Shown here piece after piece: positions 16,468 to 24,963 of a DNA stretch of 64,000 nucleotides. The notes under the pieces are model-generated. The model had not been told where the DNA came from. It did no database searches and saw only the letters and a list, made by a program, of their open reading frames with translations. Numbering within the stretch: position 1 is the stretch's first letter; each line of letters starts with the position of its first letter. The position numbers were made by a program, and so were the translations under genes. The stretch comes from Actinobacillus succinogenes 130Z (lineage in GTDB: Bacteria; Pseudomonadota; Gammaproteobacteria; Enterobacterales; Pasteurellaceae): the NCBI RefSeq assembly GCF_000017245.1, contig NC_009655.1, positions 1,860,001 through 1,924,000 of the forward strand. The letters run 5' to 3'.

Positions 16468-17934
16468 TTATTTCTTCGCTTTATCATTACGCTGATCGGC
16501 AACTTCGTCCAGATACTCAAGCGTGATGTCGCCGGTAACGTAAGTGCCGGTGAAAACGGAAGTATCAAATTCGCGTATATGCGGATTTTCTTGCTGAATG
16601 GAAATTTCAAGAGAAGAAAGATCTTGGAAAATCAGGCGATCTACACCGATTAACGCGGCAATTTCTTCTGTCGTACGACCGTAAGCGATAAGTTCGTGTT
16701 TAGTCGGCATATCGATACCGTACACATTCGGATAACGAATTTCCGGCGCGGCGGAAGCAAAATAAATTTTGTCGGCGCCTGCCGCTCTCGCCATATCCAC
16801 AATTTGCTCGGATGTAGTTCCACGCACAATGGAATCATCCACCAACAACACGTTTTTACCTTTAAATTCCGCCGCAATAGTGTTTAATTTACGTCGAACC
16901 GCGCTGACACGCTGAGTTTGTCCCGGCATAATAAACGTACGCCCTACATAACGGTTTTTCACGAAACCTTGACGATAAGGCACACCCAATACATGGGCAA
17001 TGCGTAATGCAATATCGTTCGACGTTTCCGGCACAGGAATCACCACATCAATCTGTTCACCCGCCCATTCTCGGGCAATTTTCTGCCCCAAACGTTCCCC
17101 CATATGAACTCGCGCCGCATAAACGGAAACGCCGTCAATAGTGGAATCCGGGCGGGCAAAGTAGACATACTCGAAAATACAGGGACACAATTTCGGATCT
17201 TGCGCACAGATTTCCGAATAAATTTCGCCTTCAAAAGTGACATATACCGCTTCGCCCGGTGCAATATCCCGTACGAATTCGAATCCGGCGGTGTCCAATG
17301 CTACGGATTCGGAAGCAAACATATAATCCGTTTTACCGTTATCTTCCCGTTTTCCTAACACCAACGGACGAATGCCGTGCGGATCACGGAATGCCACCAA
17401 ACCGTGTCCGATAATCATCGCCACACAGGCATACGCACCGCGAATATCTTTATTGGTTAAGCGTAAAGCGGTAAAAATGTCTTCGGGAGCGAGGTGATAT
17501 TTATCGGTTTGATCGATGTGATAGGCAAGAATATTAAGCAGGGCTTCGGAATCGGATTTGGTATTCACATGACGACGGGCGACTTTAAACAGTTTTTCTT
17601 TGAGCTCTTCGGAGTTAGTTAAGTTGCCGTTATGTACCAAAGTCACACCATAAGGAGAATTGACATAAAACGGTTGGGCTTCGAATTCGCTCGAACTGCC
17701 CGCTGTGGGATAACGGACGTGTCCCAAACCGGCATTACCGCGCAAACGTTCCATATGAACCTGCTGGAATACATCCGTCACCAACCCGTTTGCTTTACGT
17801 AAATGGAAACAGCGGTTTTCATCCGCCGTCACAATTCCCGCCGCATCCTGTCCGCGATGCTGCAGCACCATTAAGGCATCATAAATTGATTGATTTACTG
17901 GGGTTTGACTAACAATCCCGACAATACCGCACAT
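16468..17934 (-). CDS. purF: Amidophosphoribosyltransferase PurF
   Basis: PurF makes 5-phosphoribosylamine from PRPP and glutamine, the first step of purine synthesis. The 488-residue product starts MCGIVGIV, so Cys2 becomes the N-terminal glutaminase nucleophile. The PRPP-binding loop VLLVDDSIVRGTTS sits near residue 365, after the conserved GFVKNRYVGRTFI segment. It is slightly shorter than E. coli PurF (505) at the C-terminus. cvpA lies 12 bases upstream in the same direction, the usual cvpA-purF operon. Confidence 0.96.
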   Translation of the reverse strand: MCGIVGIVSQTPVNQSIYDALMVLQHRGQDAAGIVTADENRCFHLRKANGLVTDVFQQVHMERLRGNAGLGHVRYPTAGSSSEFEAQPFYVNSPYGVTLVHNGNLTNSEELKEKLFKVARRHVNTKSDSEALLNILAYHIDQTDKYHLAPEDIFTALRLTNKDIRGAYACVAMIIGHGLVAFRDPHGIRPLVLGKREDNGKTDYMFASESVALDTAGFEFVRDIAPGEAVYVTFEGEIYSEICAQDPKLCPCIFEYVYFARPDSTIDGVSVYAARVHMGERLGQKIAREWAGEQIDVVIPVPETSNDIALRIAHVLGVPYRQGFVKNRYVGRTFIMPGQTQRVSAVRRKLNTIAAEFKGKNVLLVDDSIVRGTTSEQIVDMARAAGADKIYFASAAPEIRYPNVYGIDMPTKHELIAYGRTTEEIAALIGVDRLIFQDLSSLEISIQQENPHIREFDTSVFTGTYVTGDITLEYLDEVADQRNDKAKK

Positions 17935-17946
17935 TTGGTCACCCTC

Positions 17947-18438
17947 TTATTTCGTTGTAGGTAAATTTAAGAAACTGGAATTCGTTTGGAGCTGCTCAAA
18001 GAACCATTCCACAATAAAACCGAAATGCGGAATCAATTTTGAAGTTTTCCACATTTCCGTTTGATTGAAATTGGTAAACGTATCAAGGAAAAACAGTAAC
18101 GCCGCTACAATCAGCACTCCGCGCAAAAAACCGAAGCAGCCGCCTAATACGCGATCGGTACCGGATAAACCGGTTTTATCCACCAATTGCCCGATAACAT
18201 AATTCACTACGGCGCCCACAATCAGACTTAAAACAAACAAAATACCGATAGCCGTACCGTTGCGGATATATTCGGATTCTATCTGCGTAAGTAAATCGGC
18301 AAGATAAGGATAAAATTGACTGGCAATAATAAACGCCACCACCCAACTTGCCAGAGACATCACTTCGCGTACGAAGCCTCGCAGCAGGCTAACGATGATA
18401 GAAAAGGCAATAATTGCGATGATAATATAATCAATCAT
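17947..18438 (-). CDS. cvpA: Colicin V production family membrane protein CvpA
   Basis: The product is a 163-residue inner-membrane protein with four hydrophobic segments (about residues 1-20, 28-50, 65-85, 102-122) and the family pattern SLLRGFVREVMSLASWVVAF. The molecular function is not settled. In E. coli it is needed for colicin V export and some envelope-stress resistance. It is the first gene of the cvpA-purF operon, so it is probably under purine control. Confidence 0.92.
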   Translation of the reverse strand: MIDYIIIAIIAFSIIVSLLRGFVREVMSLASWVVAFIIASQFYPYLADLLTQIESEYIRNGTAIGILFVLSLIVGAVVNYVIGQLVDKTGLSGTDRVLGGCFGFLRGVLIVAALLFFLDTFTNFNQTEMWKTSKLIPHFGFIVEWFFEQLQTNSSFLNLPTTK

Positions 18439-18510
18439 AAATGCTCCCCAAAATTAACTCGGCTATTTTACAAAAAAAGTAACCGTTTGCGTAGTCCAAA
18501 TAACAAGAAA

Positions 18511-18951
18511 TTACAGTTCTTCCCAAAAGCTTTTTCCCAGATGTTTTTCCGCTTTCTGCAAAAGATCGGCCAAATCTCCGAAATCAGGTTGTTCGTTCGG
18601 TGTTAATATTTCCCCTTTGTTTTTCAGCCGGGAAAAAATTTCCTGAAATTTGACCGCACTTTGCGGCGGCAGTTTCGTATTAGCCCGCTTCCCTAACCAA
18701 TACAACCCTTGAAAAGGCAGGCATAAGGCGAAAAGTGCGGTCAAAACTGCCGCTGCAAACGCCACATTATTACCTTTGGAAAAAAGCTGCTGCCATACCA
18801 CGGCAAAGACCGCCAGAAAGGGCATCGCCTTTTGTGCGAATTTAGTGGCGCCAATTACCCGGTTTTCCGGAAAAATCGCCGCCAATTTAGGGTGCGAAGG
18901 CCAGCGTTCGAGATACCGCTGACCGCGTTTTACGGTTTGAAAAAAAGCCAT
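18511..18951 (-). CDS. yfbV: UPF0208 membrane protein YfbV
   Basis: This 146-residue protein has two hydrophobic helices (about residues 42-60 and 63-85). It opens with FFQTVKRGQRYLERWP and carries FPENRVIGATKFAQKAMP, both typical of the UPF0208/YfbV family. E. coli YfbV is an inner-membrane protein said to help limit the Ter chromosome macrodomain. The start codon directly follows the truA stop (TAA-ATG), so the two are probably translated together. Confidence 0.88.
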   Translation of the reverse strand: MAFFQTVKRGQRYLERWPSHPKLAAIFPENRVIGATKFAQKAMPFLAVFAVVWQQLFSKGNNVAFAAAVLTALFALCLPFQGLYWLGKRANTKLPPQSAVKFQEIFSRLKNKGEILTPNEQPDFGDLADLLQKAEKHLGKSFWEEL

Positions 18952-19746
18952 TTATACTAACTCGTCAGGTAAAAATAACGGCCCAAGGGGCGAAAGCGGA
19001 ATACCGAAACGTTCGGGATAAGTCACGCGCACCAGATATAATCCTTGCGGTTTCGCCGTCGGAGCGGCAAGCTTGCGATTCCGTTGTTCCAGCAACCATT
19101 TCATCCATTCCACAGGCTGCCGTCCGCTGCCGACTTCCATCAGGCTACCCACAATATTACGTACCATATGATGCACAAAGGCATTCGCCTGAATATCCAC
19201 CACAATATAACGACCGTGCCGCGTCACCTGTAAATGATGTACATTACGCCAAGGTGTTTTCGATTGACACTGTGCCGCGCGGAAAGACGAAAAATCATTT
19301 TCCCCTAGTAAAAATTGCCCCGCTTCGTGCATTTTTTCATGATCAAGCGGCAAATGGCAATGAGTCACTCCCTCCGGCAATACGGCGGAACGCAAAGGAT
19401 TAGTATAAATCAGATAACGGTAACGACGTGCCGTGGCACTGAAACGGGCGTGAAATTCATCATCTGCGGTTTTCGCCCATTTCACCGCAATATCGTCGGG
19501 CAAATTGGCATTCGTGCCGAATGCCCAAGCTCTTTCGGGACGTACGACTTCGGTTTCGAAATGCACTACTTGCCCCGTACCGTGTACACCGCTGTCCGTC
19601 CGACCGGCACAAAACAGATCGATTTTTTCGTTCGCTACAAAAGACAAGGCTTTTTCCAATTCTTCCTGCACGCTCAGGACTTTTTCCTGCCGCTGCCAAC
19701 CGAAATAACGTTTTCCGTTATATTCCACACCTAAAGCAATTTTCAT
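18952..19746 (-). CDS. truA: tRNA pseudouridine(38-40) synthase TruA
   Basis: TruA converts uridines 38-40 in the anticodon stem-loop of many tRNAs. The 264-residue product starts MKIALGVEYNGKRYFGWQRQ and has the catalytic Asp51 in CAGRTDSGVHG. Further conserved segments are ATARRYRYLIY, FSSFRAAQC and NAFVHHMVRNIVGSL. The frame extends 13 codons further upstream (to 19785). The family start at 19746 is preferred, although its ribosome-binding site is distant. Confidence 0.93.
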   Translation of the reverse strand: MKIALGVEYNGKRYFGWQRQEKVLSVQEELEKALSFVANEKIDLFCAGRTDSGVHGTGQVVHFETEVVRPERAWAFGTNANLPDDIAVKWAKTADDEFHARFSATARRYRYLIYTNPLRSAVLPEGVTHCHLPLDHEKMHEAGQFLLGENDFSSFRAAQCQSKTPWRNVHHLQVTRHGRYIVVDIQANAFVHHMVRNIVGSLMEVGSGRQPVEWMKWLLEQRNRKLAAPTAKPQGLYLVRVTYPERFGIPLSPLGPLFLPDELV

Positions 19747-19835
19747 AGATTGCGTCCAAAGCTCCTCAAATCGATTTTCATTCAAAAAACAGGCTGTTTT
19801 TTGACCGCACTTTATCGGCTCAGTTTACGCTAAAA

Positions 19836-19872
19836 ACAAAAAACACCAACAATCGGGGATTATTGGTGTTCT
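19836..19872 (-). terminator. Terminator of rplY
   Basis: On the minus strand AACACCAA and TTGGTGTT pair around a 13-base loop and are followed by TTTTTTG. It lies 17 bases beyond the rplY stop. Confidence 0.88.
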
Positions 19873-19886
19873 TCAATAATTAAAAA

Positions 19887-20174
19887 TTAAGCACGTTTGA
19901 AGTCGATATGTACTAATTTCGGTTTGAACGGATGACGTTGCATTGCCTGAACTTTTACTGCAACTTCTTTACCGTCGATCACTAAAGTGATTACGTCCGA
20001 ATAAAAAGAATCGTGTACTTGTGCGTTGTTTAATTCATCGTGGTTTAATACGATTGAAACCGGCGCTTCGCTGCCACCGTACACGATTGCAGGAATTTGA
20101 CCGTTATGACGCAGGCGGCGGCTCGCACCCTTACCTTGCGCTGTACGAACTTCAGCGTTAAATTTAAATGCCAT
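19887..20174 (-). CDS. rplY: 50S ribosomal protein L25
   Basis: L25 binds 5S rRNA in the large subunit. The 95-residue product is the short, enterobacterial type without the C-terminal CTC-like extension. Conserved segments are GKGASRRLRHNGQIPAIVYGG and KVQAMQRHPFKPKLVHIDF. It is monocistronic, with its own promoter and terminator, and a structured leader of about 90 bases. Confidence 0.96.
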   Translation of the reverse strand: MAFKFNAEVRTAQGKGASRRLRHNGQIPAIVYGGSEAPVSIVLNHDELNNAQVHDSFYSDVITLVIDGKEVAVKVQAMQRHPFKPKLVHIDFKRA

Positions 20175-20209
20175 ATTAATGTTCTCTTAAATTGTAAGAT
20201 TTAATCTCA

Positions 20210-20235
20210 GAAATTGCAGGCGACCCAGCAATTTC
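20210..20235 (-). promoter_or_regulatory. Stem-loop in the rplY leader
   Basis: GAAATTGC (20210-20217) and GCAATTTC (20228-20235) form a perfect eight-pair stem with a ten-base loop in the predicted 5' untranslated RNA of rplY. Autoregulation by L25 is conceivable but unproven from sequence. Confidence 0.45.
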
Positions 20236-20271
20236 CCGTAATTTGCCCAAAGACAGCCTTTGAGGGCGTGA

Positions 20272-20300
20272 ATTATAATGAATTTATTCTACGAAAGCAA
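20272..20300 (-). promoter_or_regulatory. Promoter of rplY
   Basis: Reading the minus strand, TTGCTT (20300-20295) and a perfect TATAAT (20277-20272) are spaced 17 bases apart. The predicted start is near 20265. Confidence 0.75.
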
Positions 20301-20372
20301 ATTTAAACTGGTATTTAACCGCTAAAAAAGGCAAAATAAACGCTGTTTTAAATTGTTTGTTTAGAATGACTG

Positions 20373-20413
20373 AACGGCGTTTTTTCGCTCAATCAAAGCG
20401 AAAACCTGCCGTT
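20373..20413. repeat. Long hairpin upstream of the dedA-family gene
   Basis: Outer arms AACGGC (20373-20378) and GCCGTT (20408-20413) enclose inner arms TTTTCGCT and AGCGAAAA around a seven-base loop. It ends 44 bases before the gene start. There is no T-run after it on the plus strand, so it is not a typical terminator. Confidence 0.4.
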
Positions 20414-20457
20414 AACGGAAAATAAACAAATCCTAATAACTTTAATGTGTGCATTTT

Positions 20458-21066
20458 ATGGATTTATTAGTCAATTTTTTTACTGACTACGGCTATTGGG
20501 CCGTGTTATTTGTGTTAATTATTTGTGGGTTCGGCGTACCGATTCCGGAGGACATTACCTTGGTTTCCGGCGGGATTATCGCCGGATTATATCCGGAAGA
20601 GGTGAATGTACACATTATGCTACTCGTCAGTATGATCGGCGTCTTAGTCGGCGACAGCACCATGTACTGGCTCGGGCGCATTTACGGCATAAAAATCCTG
20701 CGCTTCCGTCCGATGCGGCGCATTTTAACCTTACAACGGCTGCGTATGGTGCGGGATAAATTCGATCAATACGGTAACCGCGTATTATTCGTCGCCCGAT
20801 TTTTACCGGGCCTACGGGCGCCGATTTATATGGTATCCGGCATTACCCGCCGGGTCAGTTTCGTCCGTTTTCTGTTCTTGGATTTCTGTGCCGCCATTAT
20901 TTCCGTACCGGTTTGGGTATATCTGGGCGAACACGGCGCCAACAATCGGGAATGGCTGGCGGAACAGATAAAAACCGGTCAATCGGGTATCTATGTGATT
21001 ATCGGTCTGGTTGTGTTATTTGTGGGATGGAAAATTTATAAAGCCCGCAAAGCTTCAAAAGAATAA
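20458..21066 (+). CDS. DedA family membrane protein
   Basis: The product is a 202-residue integral membrane protein of the DedA (SNARE-associated) family, thought to help membrane homeostasis and lipid-carrier handling. It has the family start GYWAVLFVLIICGFGVPIPEDITLVSGG and GVLVGDSTMYWLGRIYG. The signature region FVARFLPGLRAPIYMVSG is followed by two C-terminal helices. Which E. coli paralogue it corresponds to is unclear. I use ATG 20458; an in-frame GTG at 20449 is possible, and neither has a clear ribosome-binding site. Confidence 0.88.
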   Translation: MDLLVNFFTDYGYWAVLFVLIICGFGVPIPEDITLVSGGIIAGLYPEEVNVHIMLLVSMIGVLVGDSTMYWLGRIYGIKILRFRPMRRILTLQRLRMVRDKFDQYGNRVLFVARFLPGLRAPIYMVSGITRRVSFVRFLFLDFCAAIISVPVWVYLGEHGANNREWLAEQIKTGQSGIYVIIGLVVLFVGWKIYKARKASKE

Positions 21067-21074
21067 AAAAGATG

Positions 21075-21102
21075 AAAAATCCGCGTGTTTGCGCGGATTT
21101 TT
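21075..21102 (+). terminator. Terminator after the dedA-family gene
   Basis: AAAAATCCGCG and CGCGGATTTTT form an 11-pair perfect stem with a six-base loop and a T-run. Confidence 0.92.
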
Positions 21103-21213
21103 CTTTCGCTAAAACTCGCCGAATTTTGACCGCACTTTTCCTTGAAATCCCCCGCTAAATAACCTACTATATCGCTCAGATATAATCGCTAAATGACAGG
21201 AATGAGAACAATC

Positions 21214-22074
21214 ATGAAAACAGAATTAATCAGCTACAAAAAAATGCCGATATGGACCAAAAACAGCCTGCCCCGAATGTTTCAGGAAAAACACAACACT
21301 AAAAGCGGAACTTGGGGCAAAATCACCGTTTTAAAAGGCCAATTAAAATTCTATGTATTAGCGGAAAACGGCGAAGTAATCAGCGACCACCTCTTTACGC
21401 CGGCGAATGACACGCCATTCGTCGAACCGCAAGTATGGCACCGCGTAGAAGCGGCGTCCGACGATTTAGAATGTTATCTGGAATTCTATTGTACTAAAGC
21501 GGATTACTTCAGCAAAAAATACAATATGACGGCAACCCATTCCGAAGTGAAAGCTGCGGCAGAACGGATTCGACCGTGTAAAACATTGGATTTAGGCTGC
21601 GGACAAGGGCGCAATTCGTTATTTTTAAGTCTGTTGGGATACGATGTGACTTCTCGGGATCACAACGAAACCAGTCTGGCATTTTTGCAGGAAACTGCGG
21701 AAAAAGAAAATCTTCCTGTTTCCACCGCGCTTTATGACATTAACTCGGCGAATATTCAGGAAAACTACGATTTTATTTTATCTACTGTGGTTTTTATGTT
21801 TTTAAACCGCGACGCCGTGCCGTCAATCATTCAAAATATGCAGACCCACACCAACAGCGGCGGTTATAATCTGATTGTCGCCGCCATGGATACGGCCGAT
21901 ACGCCTTGTCCGATTCCGTTTTCTTTCACCTTCAAAGAAGGAGAATTGAGCCGTTATTACCGGGACTGGGAATTAATAAAATATAATGAAAAACCGGGCG
22001 AGCTGCATAAGACCGATGACAACGGCAACCGGATTAAAATGAAATTCGTGACCATGTTGGCGCGCAAAAAATAA
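21214..22074 (+). CDS. tehB: Tellurite resistance SAM-dependent methyltransferase TehB (long form)
   Basis: TehB is a SAM-dependent methyltransferase that gives resistance to tellurite. The 286-residue Haemophilus-type protein has an N-terminal cupin-like module (about residues 1-90: MPIWTKNSLPRMFQEKHNT, then VEPQVWHRVEA) fused to the methyltransferase. The latter contains TLDLGCGQGRNSLFLSLLGYDVT and DFILSTVVFMFLN. E. coli TehB lacks the N-terminal module. The frame opens seven codons earlier (21193). MKTELISYKKMP at 21214 matches the Haemophilus protein start. Confidence 0.92.
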   Translation: MKTELISYKKMPIWTKNSLPRMFQEKHNTKSGTWGKITVLKGQLKFYVLAENGEVISDHLFTPANDTPFVEPQVWHRVEAASDDLECYLEFYCTKADYFSKKYNMTATHSEVKAAAERIRPCKTLDLGCGQGRNSLFLSLLGYDVTSRDHNETSLAFLQETAEKENLPVSTALYDINSANIQENYDFILSTVVFMFLNRDAVPSIIQNMQTHTNSGGYNLIVAAMDTADTPCPIPFSFTFKEGELSRYYRDWELIKYNEKPGELHKTDDNGNRIKMKFVTMLARKK

Positions 22075-22100
22075 ACCTTTTATTTTAGTCAAAATTTTAA

Positions 22101-22137
22101 GGGGCTGTTTGGCTTTTTATGAAAGACAAACAGCTCC
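22101..22137. repeat. Stem-loop between tehB and the ABC importer genes
   Basis: GGGGCTGTTTG (22101-22111) pairs with CAAACAGCTCC (22127-22137) with one G-U pair. It may act as a terminator for tehB and the opposing operon. A diverged copy of its loop and 3' arm is seen near 31891-31925, on the far side of the ABC/Pgt cluster. Confidence 0.5.
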
Positions 22138-22153
22138 CGCAATCAAAATTACC

Positions 22154-22175
22154 GTATCTTATTATTGCAAGATAC
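22154..22175 (-). terminator. Possible terminator of the ABC importer operon
   Basis: GTATCTT and AAGATAC form a seven-pair stem with an eight-base loop, nine bases beyond the stop of the last ATPase gene. The T-run on the minus strand is weak. Confidence 0.4.
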
Positions 22176-22183
22176 AAAACGGA

Positions 22184-23242
22184 TTATTCTGCCGGGTACC
22201 AATGCAATTTTTTGAATACCACTTGACAGCTTTCCCCTTCTTCCGGACCATCATCACGTCTTCCTTTTTGCACCCGTAACTCCTGATTGCCGATAAAGAT
22301 ACTGTAATCTACCACTTCACCTAAATAGGAACGGCGTTTGACAATACCACTTACTCCGCCGGAGCCGACAAAATCAATTTCTGATGGTCGAGTAGCGAGA
22401 ATTGCCTTGCCTTGAGTAATTAATTCTTGGCTTGGTGCCGGTTGGATGTTAAATACCTCCGGTAAGCCATCGAAAGACACGCCTAGGTTAGATAAATTCA
22501 CGTTTAACTGATTAGATAACCCAATGAAATTAAACACAAATTTATTCGCCGGGCTGTTATAGACATTCAACGGAGTATCAATTTGCTCCACCACACCTTT
22601 TTTCATTACCATAATGCGGTCGGACAACGCCATCGCTTCCGATTGATCATGGGTTACGTAAATAATAGAAAAACCGAATTTACGTTGTAATGCCTTAATT
22701 TCAAACCGCATTTCCTCACGTAAATGCGGATCAAGACTGGATAGTGGTTCGTCTAACAACATTACATCCGGATTTAACGCCAATGCACGTGCCAAGGCAA
22801 CACGCTGTTTACCACCGCCCGATAAATCATCCGGGCTTTTTAGTGCCACATTGAGCAGATTGGTATGATGCAGTGCGTCCGTGGTACGTTTTTCAATTTC
22901 CTGTTTAGAAAGATTTTTTAACGCCAACGGAAATGCCACATTATCATACACCGTCATATGCGGCCACACCGCAAAAGCTTGGAATACCATACCAAAATTG
23001 CGCTTTTCCGGCGGCAAGTAGTAATTGGTCGCTTTAGAGGAAATTAACCGTTCACCAACACGAATTTCTCCACCGTCCAAGTCTTCAAAACCTGCGATCA
23101 TTCGAAGCGTTGTCGTTTTACCACAACCGGAAGGCCCTAACATTGAGAAACATTCTCCTTTTTCAATGGACAAATTTAAGTCGGGAATAGCAATCACATC
23201 GCCAAATTGTTTCATGACATTGGTTAATTGAATATAACTCAT
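22184..23242 (-). CDS. ABC importer ATP-binding protein (second ATPase, noncanonical signature motif)
   Basis: This 352-residue ATPase belongs to the iron/hexose-phosphate (FbpC/AfuC-like) class. Walker A is LGPSGCGKTTTL, the Q-loop region GMVFQAFAVWPHMT, Walker B VMLLDEPLSSLD and the H-loop VTHDQSEA. A TOBE-like regulatory tail begins at about residue 240. The signature reads LSGGGKQRVALARAL instead of LSGGQQQ, a change at the ABC signature of the partner interface. It is the last gene of a four-gene operon that already has another ATPase (24964-26037), so the two probably form a heterodimer on the single fused permease. Confidence 0.85.
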   Translation of the reverse strand: MSYIQLTNVMKQFGDVIAIPDLNLSIEKGECFSMLGPSGCGKTTTLRMIAGFEDLDGGEIRVGERLISSKATNYYLPPEKRNFGMVFQAFAVWPHMTVYDNVAFPLALKNLSKQEIEKRTTDALHHTNLLNVALKSPDDLSGGGKQRVALARALALNPDVMLLDEPLSSLDPHLREEMRFEIKALQRKFGFSIIYVTHDQSEAMALSDRIMVMKKGVVEQIDTPLNVYNSPANKFVFNFIGLSNQLNVNLSNLGVSFDGLPEVFNIQPAPSQELITQGKAILATRPSEIDFVGSGGVSGIVKRRSYLGEVVDYSIFIGNQELRVQKGRRDDGPEEGESCQVVFKKLHWYPAE

Positions 23243-23263
23243 TTTATGCTCCTTACCTTTTGG

Positions 23264-24961
23264 CTATTTTTGCGTTTTCTTCTCTGCATAACGTTTGATC
23301 ACAGTTTGACCGAATACGATAATAATCAACGCAATACCTGCAAGAGCCGCTGAATATACGGTTTCGCCATCCTCATTCAAGGTATAAATTGCTACCCCGA
23401 TAGTCCGTGTTGACGGTCCATAAAGCATTACTGAAACGGTCAATTCGCGTAAAGCCGGCAAGAAGATTAAGAAAAATGCGGCGATCATTCCCGGTCTGAC
23501 CAGCGGGATGACAATATCTTTTAGGGATTGCCACATGCTTGCGCCACAGGCACGAGATGCTTCTACTAAAGAATCGTGTACTTGCTCTAATGCTGCAGAG
23601 TTGGCTTTGAGCGAGAACGCCATATAACGGGCTATATAGGCAATCAGAATAATCCAGACGGTGTTATACAAATTGATACCGAATTTACCACTCCACGCTA
23701 AAATCACACCAAGTGCGATAACCGAACCGGGTACGGAGAATGGTAACATTCCCAAAAATTCCAGAATACCTTTGCCTTTAACACGCATTTTTACAATTAC
23801 ATAAGAGATCATCACGCCGGCAAACATTGTGATTACCGCAGCGGCTAGGCCTAAAGTCACACTATTACGGATTGCATCTTTGGTGAGCTGCCAATCAAAT
23901 AGGATAAATTTATAATTTTCCAAAGTGAGATTTTCCCACGTAATCGGTAAACCGTAAGTTTTTAACCCGCCTACAAGGAAAATAGTTACTGTCGGCAAGA
24001 CAATAGTAAAGGCAATATAAAGCAAGCAAATAGCTAATAACGGCATACGCAAACCGCGCAACTTCACCTCAACAGGACGGAAACTTTTACCGGCAATAAT
24101 TTGGAAACGGCCTTTGCTTAAAATGCGATTTTGCACCCAAATGATCAGTGCGGCTGTCGCCACTAATACCGTTGCCAATACCGTACCGGTACGAATTGCT
24201 TCAAAACTACCCGCACTTTGGTGAATACGCTCGTAAATTAAGGTCGGGATATTGAAAATACCGTTTTCTACCCCCAGTACCGCCACTGTGCCAAAGTGTG
24301 CCATGGAATAAAGCATAATTAACAATGCACCGGATACAATACTCGGCATAACTAGCGGAATCGTAATTTTCCGGGTGATAGTAAACAGGCTAGCACCTGA
24401 AATTCGGGCAGATTCCTCTAAGGTCGGATCCATTCGTTCCAATGCACCGCATACTTGGATAAAAACAAACGGGAACAAATACATTGTTTCCACCGCCATA
24501 ATACCAGCGTAGCTGTAAATGTTGAAAAGCGGATCTTCCAAGCCGAAATTATCCATAAAGAAACGATTAATATAACCGGCTCGCGGTGAAAGTAACATTT
24601 TCCACGCTAATGCACCGATAAAGGACGGTAGCATAAAAGGCACTAAAAACATTACTTTCATAAAGCCTTTGTAGGGCAAGTCCGTACGAGTAACCAACCA
24701 TGCAAAAAATGTTCCGATGATCGTACTCATCACGGTTACGCCTGAAGCGATAAACAAAGAATTCAACAAGGCTTCATAGGTTTCTTGCTGCTTCAGAATT
24801 TTTATCACATCCGTCAGATTAAACTGACCGTCCACCCAGAACGAATTGATAAAAATCAGCAATACTGGCACCGCTACGACAATGACCAAAATCCCGATAG
24901 ATAAAGCTAAAATGGCGTTAGCTACATTAAACGGGCTTTTTTTCTCAATCACTGCAGACAT
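23264..24961 (-). CDS. ABC importer permease, two fused transmembrane domains (FbpB/AfuB type)
   Basis: The 565-residue inner-membrane protein has about twelve hydrophobic segments in two homologous halves. Each half carries an ATPase-docking EAA loop: LEESARISGASLFTITRKITIPLVMP near residue 185 and LVEASRACGASMWQSLKDIVIPLVRP near 475. Fusing both permease halves in one chain is typical of the ferric iron/AfuB group. It lies 2 bases downstream of one ATPase gene and 21 bases upstream of the other. It would carry the substrate delivered by the binding protein at 26055-27050. Confidence 0.9.
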   Translation of the reverse strand: MSAVIEKKSPFNVANAILALSIGILVIVVAVPVLLIFINSFWVDGQFNLTDVIKILKQQETYEALLNSLFIASGVTVMSTIIGTFFAWLVTRTDLPYKGFMKVMFLVPFMLPSFIGALAWKMLLSPRAGYINRFFMDNFGLEDPLFNIYSYAGIMAVETMYLFPFVFIQVCGALERMDPTLEESARISGASLFTITRKITIPLVMPSIVSGALLIMLYSMAHFGTVAVLGVENGIFNIPTLIYERIHQSAGSFEAIRTGTVLATVLVATAALIIWVQNRILSKGRFQIIAGKSFRPVEVKLRGLRMPLLAICLLYIAFTIVLPTVTIFLVGGLKTYGLPITWENLTLENYKFILFDWQLTKDAIRNSVTLGLAAAVITMFAGVMISYVIVKMRVKGKGILEFLGMLPFSVPGSVIALGVILAWSGKFGINLYNTVWIILIAYIARYMAFSLKANSAALEQVHDSLVEASRACGASMWQSLKDIVIPLVRPGMIAAFFLIFLPALRELTVSVMLYGPSTRTIGVAIYTLNEDGETVYSAALAGIALIIIVFGQTVIKRYAEKKTQK

Positions 24962-24963
24962 AA

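Noticed and set aside
19747..19785. N-terminal extension of truA (MNENRFEELWTQS)
   Set aside because: Family members start at MKIALGVEYNG; the extra residues have no counterpart, although the ribosome-binding site for the shorter start is weak.
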